A stretch of DNA of 64,000 nucleotides from Kaistella chaponensis (GCF_900156725.1 NZ_FTOI01000005.1:1-64000), one strand, 5' to 3'. Positions 36,347 through 44,254 are shown, counted from the stretch's first letter. The notes: generated by a model from the letters alone, not told the origin. Program-made: numbers and translations.

Positions 36347-36437
36347 CCTTTCAGGAAGAAACAGTGAAATACTGCGAAATGATCTGATTTGATTCCCTTT
36401 TTGTAACCAATTATATTTCAGGTTCTTTAAAAATATC

Positions 36438-36461
36438 AGTCATTTCCCAATAAAAATGACT
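36438..36461 (-). terminator. Possible terminator of the M28 peptidase gene
   Basis: AGTCATTT (36438-36445) and AAATGACT (36454-36461) form an 8-bp stem with an 8-nt loop, 37 nt beyond the peptidase stop on the minus strand. The T run is weak, so it may not be strong. Confidence 0.4.
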
Positions 36462-36497
36462 TGGTTTCAGGCTTCAGCGCTTGTTTTCAAATGCTGC

Positions 36498-38069
36498 TTA
36501 TTTATAATCTTTGCTGGTTCTGATTGGTTGCTTTACTTCCGGCCATTTTGTGAGTTCTCCTTTTTCGTTAAACGGCATTTCCCGCTTTTCACGGCTTGTA
36601 AATTCCGGATCTTCCGAAGCCATATAGGCTAAAGTTGCGGTAAGAATGACGTTGTTTTTTACCTCATCGAACACAATTTTATCGAAAGTATCTTTCGTTG
36701 TATGCCATGTATAACCGAAATATCCCCAGTTTAATGCACTCAAAGAAAATCCCGGAAGTCCTGCTGCAACGAATGAAGCATGATCAGATCCGCCTCCTCC
36801 AGGAGATCCTGGAAAAGTTGATTTTACTTGATCTTTTATGTTTTTTGGCGCTGCATTCAACCATTTTCCAATATATTTATAGGAATCTACGAAACCTTGC
36901 CCGCTAATATCGATAATTCTCCCCGTTCCGTTGTCTTGATTGAAAACCGCTTGAACGCCTTTCATAATTTCTGGATGATCCGCCACAAAAGCTCTGGAAC
37001 CGTTTAATCCCTGTTCTTCACTTGCCCAAAGTCCCACAATAATAGTTCGCTTGTTGTTGGGATAATATTTTTTTAGAATTCTGATGGTTTCGAGCATGGT
37101 TAAAACTCCGGTTCCGTTGTCAGTTGCTCCTTGAGCTCCGTCCCAGGAATCTAAATGCGCAGAAAGAATGACATATTCGTTGGGTTTTTCTTTTCCTTTA
37201 ATGATACCAATCGTATTAAAGGAAGGTGAATCAGGTAAAGTTTTTGATTGAATTTCTAATTGAATGCGCGGTTTCATTCCGCTTTCTGCCATTCTGTATA
37301 ACATTCCGTAATCTTCCAGTTCAAGGTCGAACATGGGAATTTTCTTGGTTTTTGCCCCGAAAATTCTGTTGGCTCCCATAATTCCGGTCCAGTTGGAGAT
37401 GGCAATTCCGGCCGCTCCGGCTTTTTCTAAAGCTTCGGGCAAAGTAGTATTATCGTAGCCAATATTTTTGATGTATTCTTTGAAATCTTTCGAAGCCTGC
37501 TCTTTCTCTGATTTTAATTTTTCAAGCAATTCAGGTGTTGCAAATTCTTTGATCTGTTCATCTGATCTCCCTACTTTTTGGTATTGCGCCATCAAAATCA
37601 CTTTTCCTTTTGCGGAAGGAAGCCATTGATCGAAGGCTGCTTTTGAAGAAACTTTTGGCAGGATCGCTACTTCTGCTTCAACTGCTTTTTTGGTGGAAGG
37701 ACTCCATGCTAATTGTGTGGCGACCAAACTTTTCACTCTCGGATAAACCATATCAACATGGGTAATTCCGCGTTGCCAACCTTTCCAGGTTCCAAATTGT
37801 TGCAATTCTGCGTCAATTCCCCAAGATTTCATTTTTTCTGCAGTCCAGTTATTGGCGGCCAACATTTCTGGTGTTCCGATTAATCTGGGACCAATTCCGT
37901 CTAAAAAATCATGCGCCATCAATTCTAATTGAGAATTATTTTGGGCTTCGTTGACAAAATTTTGAACGATTGGATGAAGGTTTTCTGTTTGCTTTGCTTG
38001 TGCATTTACAAATGAAAGATGGGTAACAAGAAGCAAGGCAGAAATTTATAAAAGGGTATTTCTTCTCAT
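36498..38069 (-). CDS. M28-family metallopeptidase with in-frame stop in the signal peptide
   Basis: An aminopeptidase/carboxypeptidase-Q-like M28 zinc peptidase. Zinc-ligand motifs are present: HLDSWDGAQGATDNGTGV, ASEEQGLNGS and GGGGSDHASF, and a PA-type insert lies between. From ATG 38069 the frame reads MRRNTLL, then TAA at codon 8 (38048-38046), then ISALLLVTHLSFVNAQA and the mature protein. Without the stop this would be an ordinary Sec signal. The open part begins with TTG 38036, giving MLLVTHLSF, which lacks the basic n-region. Either the gene is broken, the TAA is read through, or a sequence error is present. The rest (512 codons) is intact. Confidence 0.85.
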
Positions 38070-38154
38070 GTTTATATTAGATTTTCGCTAAAGATAATCA
38101 ATTATGTTAACCTGAAAAAGCAACTCACCACCCGACTTTTATTCGATGCGAAAA

Positions 38155-38253
38155 CTGCGGCCGTGATAGTAGCGGTTACCCCACAACGAGGGAGCGCAAC
38201 GCAGTGGAGCGACCGAGTGAGGAGTATGAGCGGATAGCACGAATTGTCCGCCC
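38155..38253. repeat. GC-rich intergenic element (GATAG...GCGGTTACCCC...GCGGATAGC)
   Basis: About 99 nt of clearly higher GC than its surroundings, between the L27 terminator and the M28 start. It opens CCGTGATAGTAGCGGTTACC and closes GAGCGGATAGCACG, followed by TTGTCCGCCC, with GCGGA (38230-38234) and TCCGC (38247-38251) able to pair. From memory, similar GATAGC...GCGGATAGC elements recur between genes in Flavobacterium and Chryseobacterium genomes and have no assigned function. I see only this copy here. Confidence 0.55.
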
Positions 38254-38284
38254 AAAAAAAAATCCCAATCAAAAGACTGGGATT
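38252..38284 (-). terminator. Terminator of the rplU-rpmA operon
   Basis: AATCCCA (38261-38267) and TGGGATT (38278-38284) pair. Read on the minus strand the hairpin is followed by a run of nine T (38262-38254). It lies directly after the L27 stop and abuts the GC-rich element. Confidence 0.75.
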
Positions 38285-38306
38285 AAATATATAAAACGCG
38301 TTTTAA

Positions 38307-38564
38307 TTATGCGTTTGGTTCGATAGATACGTAAGATCTGTCGTTTGCTTTTTTTCTAAAAACTACTTTTCCAGCTACCAAAGCGTGCAAAGTGTGGTCT
38401 TTACCCATTCCTACGTTTTCGCCAGGATGATGAGTGGTACCTCTTTGTCTTACAATGATATTACCTGCGATAGCTTCTTGTCCACCGAAAATCTTAACTC
38501 CCAATCTTTTGGAATGTGATTCTCTACCATTTTTGGAACTACCAACTCCTTTCTTATGTGCCAT
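38307..38564 (-). CDS. rpmA: 50S ribosomal protein L27
   Basis: The 85-residue bL27 begins [16 protein letters not shown], with no cleavable N-terminal extension of the Firmicutes kind. [20 protein letters not shown] is the conserved central part. It lies 29 nt after L21 on the same strand, the universal rplU-rpmA order. Confidence 0.98.
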   Translation of the reverse strand: MAHKKGVGSSKNGRESHSKRLGVKIFGGQEAIAGNIIVRQRGTTHHPGENVGMGKDHTLHALVAGKVVFRKKANDRSYVSIEPNA

Positions 38565-38593
38565 TTTGTTTTAAGGTTTTTGGGTTATATTGA

Positions 38594-39250
38594 TTAAGAT
38601 TTTCCGCCGTTTAGTTCATCTTTCAGAGCTTGTAACTCATCCATTTTTCCGTCTGCAGCCAATTGAGCTTGTTGTGCCCAAGTTGTAGCATCCATTGCAA
38701 CATAAGCTGCGCCGTTTGGATCTAGAATTGCTTCTAATTCTTCTTTGCTTTTTTTAGCTAAATCTGCAAAGGATTTAATTCCTGCTTCAACAAAAATTGC
38801 AGCTACTTTTGGTCCGATTCCTTCAATAATAGTAAGATCGTCTCCTTTTTTAGCGCTTTTTTTAGCAGCTGGTGCTTCCTCAGCAACTACTGCTTCTTTT
38901 TTAGCTTTCGGTGCTGCTTTTTTCTCTTCTTTCTTTGCATCGAAACCAGTGATTCCGGTGATTTGAATTTGAGTTAAAGATTGTCTGTGACCGTTTTTCT
39001 TTTCGTATCCTTTTCTTCTTTTCTTTTTGAAGATGATTACTTTATCAGCTTTCAGGTGATTGATGATTTCAGCATCAACAGTGATACCGCTTACAGCTGG
39101 GGCGCCGATTGTTGTAGAACCGTTTACAGTTAAAAGGACTTTATCAAAAGAAACTTTTCCTCCGATATCTCCTTTCAAACGGTTTACAAACAATTTTTGG
39201 TCTTGCTCAACTTTGTATTGAAGCCCTGCTATTTCTACAATTGCAAACAT
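38594..39250 (-). CDS. rplU: 50S ribosomal protein L21 with C-terminal HhH-type extension
   Basis: Residues 1-103 are canonical bL21 (FAIVEIAGLQYKVEQ at the start, KRRKGYEKKNGHRQSLTQIQITGI at the end). A Lys/Ala-rich linker (about 108-138, repeated KKxEA-type) leads to a small helical domain (LTIIEGIGPKVAAIFVEAGI, FADLAKKSKEELEAIL) of the helix-hairpin-helix kind often seen in DUF4332-like proteins. The total of 218 residues is about twice the usual L21. Extra C-terminal domains on L21 occur in Flavobacteriia. Its job is unknown. Confidence 0.95.
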   Translation of the reverse strand: MFAIVEIAGLQYKVEQDQKLFVNRLKGDIGGKVSFDKVLLTVNGSTTIGAPAVSGITVDAEIINHLKADKVIIFKKKRRKGYEKKNGHRQSLTQIQITGITGFDAKKEEKKAAPKAKKEAVVAEEAPAAKKSAKKGDDLTIIEGIGPKVAAIFVEAGIKSFADLAKKSKEELEAILDPNGAAYVAMDATTWAQQAQLAADGKMDELQALKDELNGGKS

Positions 39251-39282
39251 TGTTATAAATTTTTGTTAGTTAATTCGAGGTG

Positions 39283-39290
39283 CAAAGATA
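39283..39290 (-). promoter_or_regulatory. Putative -7 element (TATCTTTG) of rplU-rpmA
   Basis: The minus strand reads TATCTTTG, a match to TAnnTTTG, 33 nt before the L21 ATG at 39250. No TTG at the consensus spacing is seen upstream. Confidence 0.4.
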
Positions 39291-39349
39291 TAAAATAATT
39301 TTAGATTATAAATTATAAATTTTAGATTTTTTCTGTAAGAGAATTTATC

Positions 39350-39357
39350 TAATTTTG
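39350..39357 (+). promoter_or_regulatory. Putative -7 element (TAATTTTG) of the acyltransferase gene
   Basis: TAATTTTG at 39350-39357 fits TAnnTTTG, 18 nt before the ATG at 39376. The upstream sequence is a low-complexity TTTAGATT-type repeat without a clear TTG. Confidence 0.4.
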
Positions 39358-39375
39358 AGCTACTTATCCTAATTT

Positions 39376-40470
39376 ATGAAAAGAGATTTATACATTGATT
39401 TTGCGAAAGGTTTCGCCACACTTGCCATTATTTTTATTCACACCGTTTTTTGGTCGGGACAATTTTATATTCCCACAGAACTACGGGTTCTGTCTTTATT
39501 GGTTGATGTTCCTTTGTTTTTTGCTTTGAGTGGACTCACTTCTGGTAATAATATTGAAAAAACCCTTTACAGGTTGTTGAAACTGCAGATCACCTTCATG
39601 ATTTTTGTGACTTTTCTTTTTTTCCTTGACTATTTCTTTAAGGTTTTTGGGTTGAATATTTTCGGTTTAGATTGGATGAAAAACTTCTACTCTACATTTG
39701 GAAGCAAATATGTTCCTATTAATATTTCAGATGTTCCGCAGTGGCAAAATTTGGGAAATTGGTATCTTCATTCTTATACCAATGCCGATACTTTTCCAGT
39801 AGTGATGGGAAGTTTTTGGTACTTAAAAGTCTATTATATCTTGACCGTTTTCGGGGTTTTAATTTTAAAATTTTTTCCAAAACATATCAATTTGTTTATT
39901 GGTTTATGTTTCGGATTAACTTTAATTTTTAATATTTTCCCTCAGTTTTATCCAAGTGGACAAGTTGGTTATGTGGCTTTTTACTTAGGATTATTTCTTG
40001 TGGCAAATCAATTGAAAGGCAAAAAAATCCCGACAAAATGGATTCCAATTTTATTTGGTACCTTAGGAATTCTTCTCATTTTCCTTTATTGGGATTTAGG
40101 GAAAGACCTGTTTTTAAAGATGAATAAGGCGAAATTTCCGCCAAAATTATTGTACATTTTTTGGTCATCTTTTTCACTACTGATACTTTTTACTTTATAT
40201 AATCGATTGAAAATCAGTAAACCTAACTTTCTCACTTATATCGGTCAAAACGCTATCTTCTTTTATTTCGCCCAAGGAATGAGTTCTTCCCTCGTTTATT
40301 TTTTAGTTGTTGGGCAAAAAGATCGGTTTCAGTGGTGGATTTTAATGATCATCATTTACCTCATCAACATTTTTCTTGCCGTTGCGATTGCAAAATTTTT
40401 AATGAAAATAGATGCTTTAGGCTGGAAAACACTCGAGTTTTTACGAAAAAAAACTGCTTCAATCCATTGA
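39376..40470 (+). CDS. Acyltransferase-3 family membrane protein
   Basis: A 364-residue integral membrane protein of the acyltransferase 3 family (O-acyl transfer to surface glycans or lipids). It starts DLYIDFAKGFATLAIIFIHTVFW, the usual first transmembrane helix with a conserved His, and has about ten transmembrane segments to the end. The sugar or lipid acceptor is unknown. The final seven codons lie inside the left arm of a strong terminator hairpin (40448-40481). Confidence 0.87.
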   Translation: MKRDLYIDFAKGFATLAIIFIHTVFWSGQFYIPTELRVLSLLVDVPLFFALSGLTSGNNIEKTLYRLLKLQITFMIFVTFLFFLDYFFKVFGLNIFGLDWMKNFYSTFGSKYVPINISDVPQWQNLGNWYLHSYTNADTFPVVMGSFWYLKVYYILTVFGVLILKFFPKHINLFIGLCFGLTLIFNIFPQFYPSGQVGYVAFYLGLFLVANQLKGKKIPTKWIPILFGTLGILLIFLYWDLGKDLFLKMNKAKFPPKLLYIFWSSFSLLILFTLYNRLKISKPNFLTYIGQNAIFFYFAQGMSSSLVYFLVVGQKDRFQWWILMIIIYLINIFLAVAIAKFLMKIDALGWKTLEFLRKKTASIH

Positions 40471-40481
40471 AGCAGTTTTTT
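40448..40481 (+). terminator. Terminator overlapping the acyltransferase stop codon
   Basis: AAAAAACTGCTTCAA (40448-40462) and TTGAAGCAGTTTTTT (40467-40481) form a perfect 15-bp stem around a 4-nt loop. The acyltransferase TGA is at 40468-40470, inside the hairpin. It can also serve the convergent small gene at 40507. Confidence 0.8.
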
Positions 40482-40506
40482 AAATTTCAGCAATAACCGC
40501 TGAGTT

Positions 40507-40749
40507 TTAATCTCTTTTTCCGTTACCTCTTGCGATAATTGCAATGATAATGATGAAAATTAAACCTCCAATTACCCAATAAATAGGATTGCTGTACCAT
40601 TCTTCAATGGTTGTAGTTTTCGTAGTCGTGGTAGTAACATCTACTGTTGGAGTTGTTTTTTCTTGCGCAAACGCTAATGCACTGAAAAAGAAAGTTAATA
40701 GTAAAACTCCGAAACGCTCGATTTTTCTTGATAGTAATGCGGTATTCAT
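40507..40749 (-). CDS. Small membrane protein with signal peptide
   Basis: An 80-residue protein with an N-terminal signal (about 1-27, ending ALAFAQ), a short Thr-rich stretch and one C-terminal transmembrane helix (about 54-74, YWVIGGLIFIIIIAIIA) ending in a basic GNGKRD tail. No family recognised; similar small proteins are common in Chryseobacterium-type genomes. It stands alone. Confidence 0.72.
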   Translation of the reverse strand: MNTALLSRKIERFGVLLLTFFFSALAFAQEKTTPTVDVTTTTTKTTTIEEWYSNPIYWVIGGLIFIIIIAIIARGNGKRD

Positions 40750-40891
40750 AATATAATTTTTAATGTTTTAATTTTTATTCAAGTTTTATGCCATAAAAAT
40801 TACTTTTTCGTAAGCCTTATTTTTCAACTGCAATATTGCCGCTTATTTTCCCTTTTAAATTCCTTAAATTTACGCCAGAAAAACAGAAATT

Positions 40892-41470
40892 ATGTTTAAA
40901 CTAAAACTTTTGACCGATCCAAGATGGGCAAATATTGCCGAGGGAAATTTAGAAGAAATCCTGACCGATCACGCTTGGTGTGAACAAAAAGCGACGACCA
41001 ATGCAATCACGATTATCACGATGGTTCCGGAATATCCTGAAATCATCACGGAATTATTAAAAATTGCGCAAGAAGAACTCGAGCATTTTCAAATGGTTCA
41101 CGAAATCATTAAAAAAAGAGGTTACACTTTTGGGAGAGAACGGAAAGACGATTATGTAGGTCAACTTTTCAAATTCATCGTACAGGGAACTCGAGAAAAT
41201 TACATCATCGACAGAATGCTTTTTGCGGCCATGATTGAAGCCAGAAGTTGCGAACGATTCAAAGTTTTAACAGAAAATATCAAAGACGAGGAATTGAAAG
41301 TTTTTTACAAAGAACTCATGATTTCCGAAGCTGGACATTACGCCACATTCATCAAATTTGCGCGACAACTGGGCGATCCAGAAAAAGTAAACCAACGCTG
41401 GGAAGAATGGCTGGATTACGAAGCAGAAATCATAAAATCCTACGGAAAAAAAGAATCCATACACGGCTAA
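40892..41470 (+). CDS. miaE: tRNA-(ms(2)io(6)A)-hydroxylase
   Basis: A 192-residue diiron hydroxylase that hydroxylates the isopentenyl group at A37 of tRNA. The ferritin-like metal-binding pattern is visible: ATTNAITI and a later EELEHFQMVHE, IEARSCERFKVL, and a final EAGHYATFI. All metal-binding Glu/His positions appear present. The length is normal. It is a single-gene unit. Confidence 0.92.
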   Translation: MFKLKLLTDPRWANIAEGNLEEILTDHAWCEQKATTNAITIITMVPEYPEIITELLKIAQEELEHFQMVHEIIKKRGYTFGRERKDDYVGQLFKFIVQGTRENYIIDRMLFAAMIEARSCERFKVLTENIKDEELKVFYKELMISEAGHYATFIKFARQLGDPEKVNQRWEEWLDYEAEIIKSYGKKESIHG

Positions 41471-41544
41471 TTTTTTCTGCAATTTCCTTCTGAATTTTAC
41501 TATTTTTACCGAATACAATTAATCCTTCCCCGGAATTTCACGAG

Positions 41545-42165
41545 ATGAATAGAAAGCAACATGACCGAATACTCAATACATTGGCAAAATCTTTTTTCCA
41601 GGGCTTGTTGATTATTGGTCCTTTTGCGCTCACCATTTGGATTATTTGGTACATCGTTTCGAGTATTGATAATATTATTCCCACGATTTCAGAGCGAACC
41701 TACCCAGGAATTACCTTTTTAATTGTCATTATTTCTACAACATTAATTGGTTATTTGGGAAACAAATTCATTATTGGAAGAGTGGTTGTCGACAGTTTCG
41801 ATTACCTTTTGGAGCATACTCCGGGAATTAAATTCATTTATACTTCATTAAAAGATGTCATGACTTCTTTTGTGGGTGATAAAAAGAAATTCAATAAACC
41901 CGTTCTCATCAAAACCACAGAAAATCCAGCCATTTGGAGGATTGGATTTTTGACGCAAAGTGACCTTTCCTCCGTAGGTTTTCCCAATTACGTTTCTGTT
42001 TATTTGCCACATTCCTATGCTGTTTCAGGTTGGGTGGTTTTTGTTTTGGCTACTAATATTACGATTTTAGAAAACGTAAGTGCCGCACAAGCTATGAAAT
42101 TTGCCGTAAGTGGTGGTGTCGCAGGTTTTCATTCAGATGACAATGTTTTTAAGGCACCGGAATAA
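41545..42165 (+). CDS. DUF502 membrane protein
   Basis: A 206-residue protein with two N-terminal transmembrane helices (about 17-43 and 56-78) and a soluble C-terminal part typical of DUF502: GIKFIYTSLKDVMTSFVGDKKKF, LPHSYAVSGWVVFV, and a final SGGVAGFHSD. The function is unknown; the family is widespread in Gram-negative bacteria. Confidence 0.88.
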   Translation: MNRKQHDRILNTLAKSFFQGLLIIGPFALTIWIIWYIVSSIDNIIPTISERTYPGITFLIVIISTTLIGYLGNKFIIGRVVVDSFDYLLEHTPGIKFIYTSLKDVMTSFVGDKKKFNKPVLIKTTENPAIWRIGFLTQSDLSSVGFPNYVSVYLPHSYAVSGWVVFVLATNITILENVSAAQAMKFAVSGGVAGFHSDDNVFKAPE

Positions 42166-42171
42166 GATTAA

Positions 42172-42262
42172 GGTTTAGGTTTAGGATCTCATCCTGAACA
42201 CTATTGTATCTATTTATAGGGAAATTACTCAGTTTCCACCTTAACCTCATCCTCAAACTTTA
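42172..42262. repeat. Degenerate hexamer repeats in the DUF502-tnaA gap
   Basis: The gap opens with AAGGTTTAGGTTTAGGAT and ends with CTTAACCTCATCCTCAAAC and CTCAACATC. The right part, read in reverse, is a series of GAGGT/AGGAT-type hexamers like the left part, making an imperfect inverted low-complexity repeat. No function can be assigned. Confidence 0.45.
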
Positions 42263-42273
42263 TCTCAACATCA

Positions 42274-43650
42274 ATGAAATTACCATACGCTGAACCTTTT
42301 AGAATTAAAATGGTGGAAGAAATCCGCCAATCTACCCAAGAAGAAAGAGAATCCTGGCTGAAAAACGCCCATTACAATCTATTTAATTTAAAATCTTCGC
42401 AGGTTTTTATCGATTTATTAACCGACTCCGGAACTGGCGCAATGAGCGATCAACAATGGGGTGCTTTGATGACGGGTGACGAAAGTTACGCTGGATCCCG
42501 AAGTTTTGAAGCGTTGCATGAAACCGTGAAAAAAATCTCAGGTTATCAATATCTTTTACCAACGCATCAAGGACGAGCGGCGGAAAATGTTTTGTTTTCA
42601 GTTTTGGTGAAAGACGGCGATATTATTCCAGGGAACTCCCATTTCGACACCACAAAAGGTCATATCGAAATCAGAAAAGCACATGCAGTCGATTGTACAA
42701 TTGATGAAGCTTTTGATGTAGATAATCCGCATTTGTTTAAAGGAAACATCAATTTAGAAAAACTCGAAGAAGTTTATAAAAGCCATCCGAAAGAAAAAAT
42801 CCCGTTTTGTTTAATTACGATTACATGTAATTCTTCCGGCGGACAACCAGTTTCTTTAGAGAACGTAAAAGCTGTAAAAGAACTTTCCGACCGATACGGA
42901 ATCCCCATTTATTTTGATTCTGCCCGATTTGCTGAGAATGCTTACTTCATCAAAATGAGGGAAAAAGGTCAGGAAAACCGAACTATCAAAGAAATTGCAA
43001 AAGAAGTTTTTTCTTACGGAGTTGGAATGACGATGAGTTCCAAAAAAGACGGTTTGGTGAATATCGGTGGATTCATTGCTTTGAATGATGAGAATATTTT
43101 CCGAGCCGCTTCTAATTTCACTATTATTTATGAAGGTTTCATTACTTATGGCGGAATGGCGGGACGAGATATGGCAGCTTTGGCGGTTGGTTTGAATGAA
43201 GCCACCGAATTTGCTTATTTGGAAAGCCGTATTTCTCAGGTAGAATATTTAGGAAACCGATTAATCGAGTTTGGAATTCCCGTGCAGAAACCGATTGGTG
43301 GACACGCAGTTTTCATCGATTCTTTGAAATTCTTGCCCAATATTCCGAGAGATCAATATCCGGCGCAAACTTTGGCGAACGAAATTTATAAAGAAGCCGG
43401 AATTAGAACTGTAGAAATCGGGACTTTATTGGCTGATCGCGATCCTGAAACCCGGGAAAACCGTTATCCAAAATTAGAGTTGGTTCGATTGGCAATTCCG
43501 CGCCGAACGTACACGAACAATCACATGGATTATATTGCAGTCGCCATTAAAAATGTGTATGAACGAAAAGAAGAAATTCAAAAAGGGTATAATATTGTTT
43601 GGGAATCTGAGATTTTAAGGCATTTTACGGTGCAGTTGAAGGAAGCTTAG
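42274..43650 (+). CDS. tnaA: Tryptophanase
   Basis: A PLP-dependent beta-eliminating lyase of 458 residues. Lys258 in SSKKDG is the expected PLP lysine, and LLTDSGTGAM and PTHQGRAAEN are family marks. Two positions that separate tryptophanase from tyrosine phenol-lyase point to tryptophanase: FDTT with Asp125 where tyrosine phenol-lyase has Thr, and TVEIG with Ile382 where it has Arg. Expected reaction: L-tryptophan to indole, pyruvate and ammonia. There is no tnaC-type leader peptide visible upstream and no adjacent permease. Confidence 0.92.
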   Translation: MKLPYAEPFRIKMVEEIRQSTQEERESWLKNAHYNLFNLKSSQVFIDLLTDSGTGAMSDQQWGALMTGDESYAGSRSFEALHETVKKISGYQYLLPTHQGRAAENVLFSVLVKDGDIIPGNSHFDTTKGHIEIRKAHAVDCTIDEAFDVDNPHLFKGNINLEKLEEVYKSHPKEKIPFCLITITCNSSGGQPVSLENVKAVKELSDRYGIPIYFDSARFAENAYFIKMREKGQENRTIKEIAKEVFSYGVGMTMSSKKDGLVNIGGFIALNDENIFRAASNFTIIYEGFITYGGMAGRDMAALAVGLNEATEFAYLESRISQVEYLGNRLIEFGIPVQKPIGGHAVFIDSLKFLPNIPRDQYPAQTLANEIYKEAGIRTVEIGTLLADRDPETRENRYPKLELVRLAIPRRTYTNNHMDYIAVAIKNVYERKEEIQKGYNIVWESEILRHFTVQLKEA

Positions 43651-43671
43651 AATTAAAATACATAAAACGTG

Positions 43672-43706
43672 CATTGCTAAAGTTTTAAACCTTAGCAATG
43701 TTTTTT
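43672..43706 (+). terminator. Terminator after tnaA
   Basis: CATTGCTAA (43672-43680) pairs with TTAGCAATG (43692-43700), extended by an inner GTTT/AAAC, and is followed by seven T (43701-43707). Confidence 0.8.
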
Positions 43707-43710
43707 TATG

Positions 43711-43718
43711 TAATTTTG
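43711..43718 (+). promoter_or_regulatory. Putative -7 element (TAATTTTG) of the toxin-antitoxin operon
   Basis: TAATTTTG matches TAnnTTTG, 18 nt before the antitoxin ATG at 43737 and directly after the tnaA terminator. A TTG at the usual spacing is not seen. Confidence 0.4.
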
Positions 43719-43736
43719 AAATACAATTTAATCGTT

Positions 43737-43964
43737 ATGACAACAATTACCATCAAAAACCCAAAAAATTTCAGCTTAGTTACCTTAAAGAAGTTGCTTA
43801 ATTCTTTGGATATAGAAATTGTGAAAATTGAAAATGAAGACCAAGAAGAAATTCCTGCAGAGCATCTGCAAAGTATAAAGAAAGGTTTGGAAGAATTGGA
43901 GCAAGGATTGGGTAAAAACAGTTCTGAAGTTCACAAGAAAGCGAGAGAAATATGTTCTCGATAA
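43737..43964 (+). CDS. Antitoxin-like protein (DUF2683-type)
   Basis: A 75-residue acidic protein starting MTTITIKNPKNFSLVTLKKLL, with a short strand at the N-terminus and a Glu-rich helical C-terminal half that would wrap around a toxin. ATG 43737 is chosen over a start at 43698 that would lie in the tnaA terminator. It overlaps the toxin gene by 13 nt, the usual antitoxin-first layout. Family assignment is by size, charge, arrangement and the N-terminal pattern. Confidence 0.75.
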   Translation: MTTITIKNPKNFSLVTLKKLLNSLDIEIVKIENEDQEEIPAEHLQSIKKGLEELEQGLGKNSSEVHKKAREICSR

Positions 43965-44254
43965 TATGGATGCCGGAAGCGGAAAAAGAATATTTTTCTA
44001 ATCTGGAATATTGGATCGATCATAACAAATCCGCAGAATATTCTTTAAAAATAATTGAAGAAGTAGTAAAAACCGAAGCTCTCCTCACGACTAATTCATA
44101 TATAGGAAAAATTACAAATTCCGAACTGAACGTTTTAAAAGTCATTGTTTCGAAAAAGTTTTATATATACTATAAGATTGTAGAAAAAACAATAAATATT
44201 GTTGCTTTTAAGGCTGGAAAGGAAGATCACAGCAAACATAATTTTGGGATTTAA
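43952..44254 (+). CDS. RelE/ParE-superfamily toxin
   Basis: A 100-residue protein with the plasmid-stabilisation fold: MFSIIWMPEAEKEYFSNLEYW at the N-terminus, a helix-helix hairpin (KSAEYSLKIIEEVVK), then strands LKVIVSKKFYIYYKIVEKTINIVAFKAG. The pattern is closest to ParE/RelE toxins, which block gyrase or cleave mRNA. The His/Arg residues of RelE-type ribonucleases are not clear, so ParE-like action is also possible. It is translationally coupled to the antitoxin. Confidence 0.8.
   Translation: MFSIIWMPEAEKEYFSNLEYWIDHNKSAEYSLKIIEEVVKTEALLTTNSYIGKITNSELNVLKVIVSKKFYIYYKIVEKTINIVAFKAGKEDHSKHNFGI

Noticed and set aside
36066-36392. CRISPR-like array
   Set aside because: The units are contiguous 21-nt repeats with no spacers, and no cas genes lie nearby.
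42274-43650. Tyrosine phenol-lyase instead of tryptophanase
   Set aside because: Asp125 and Ile382 match tryptophanase; tyrosine phenol-lyase has Thr and Arg at these sites.
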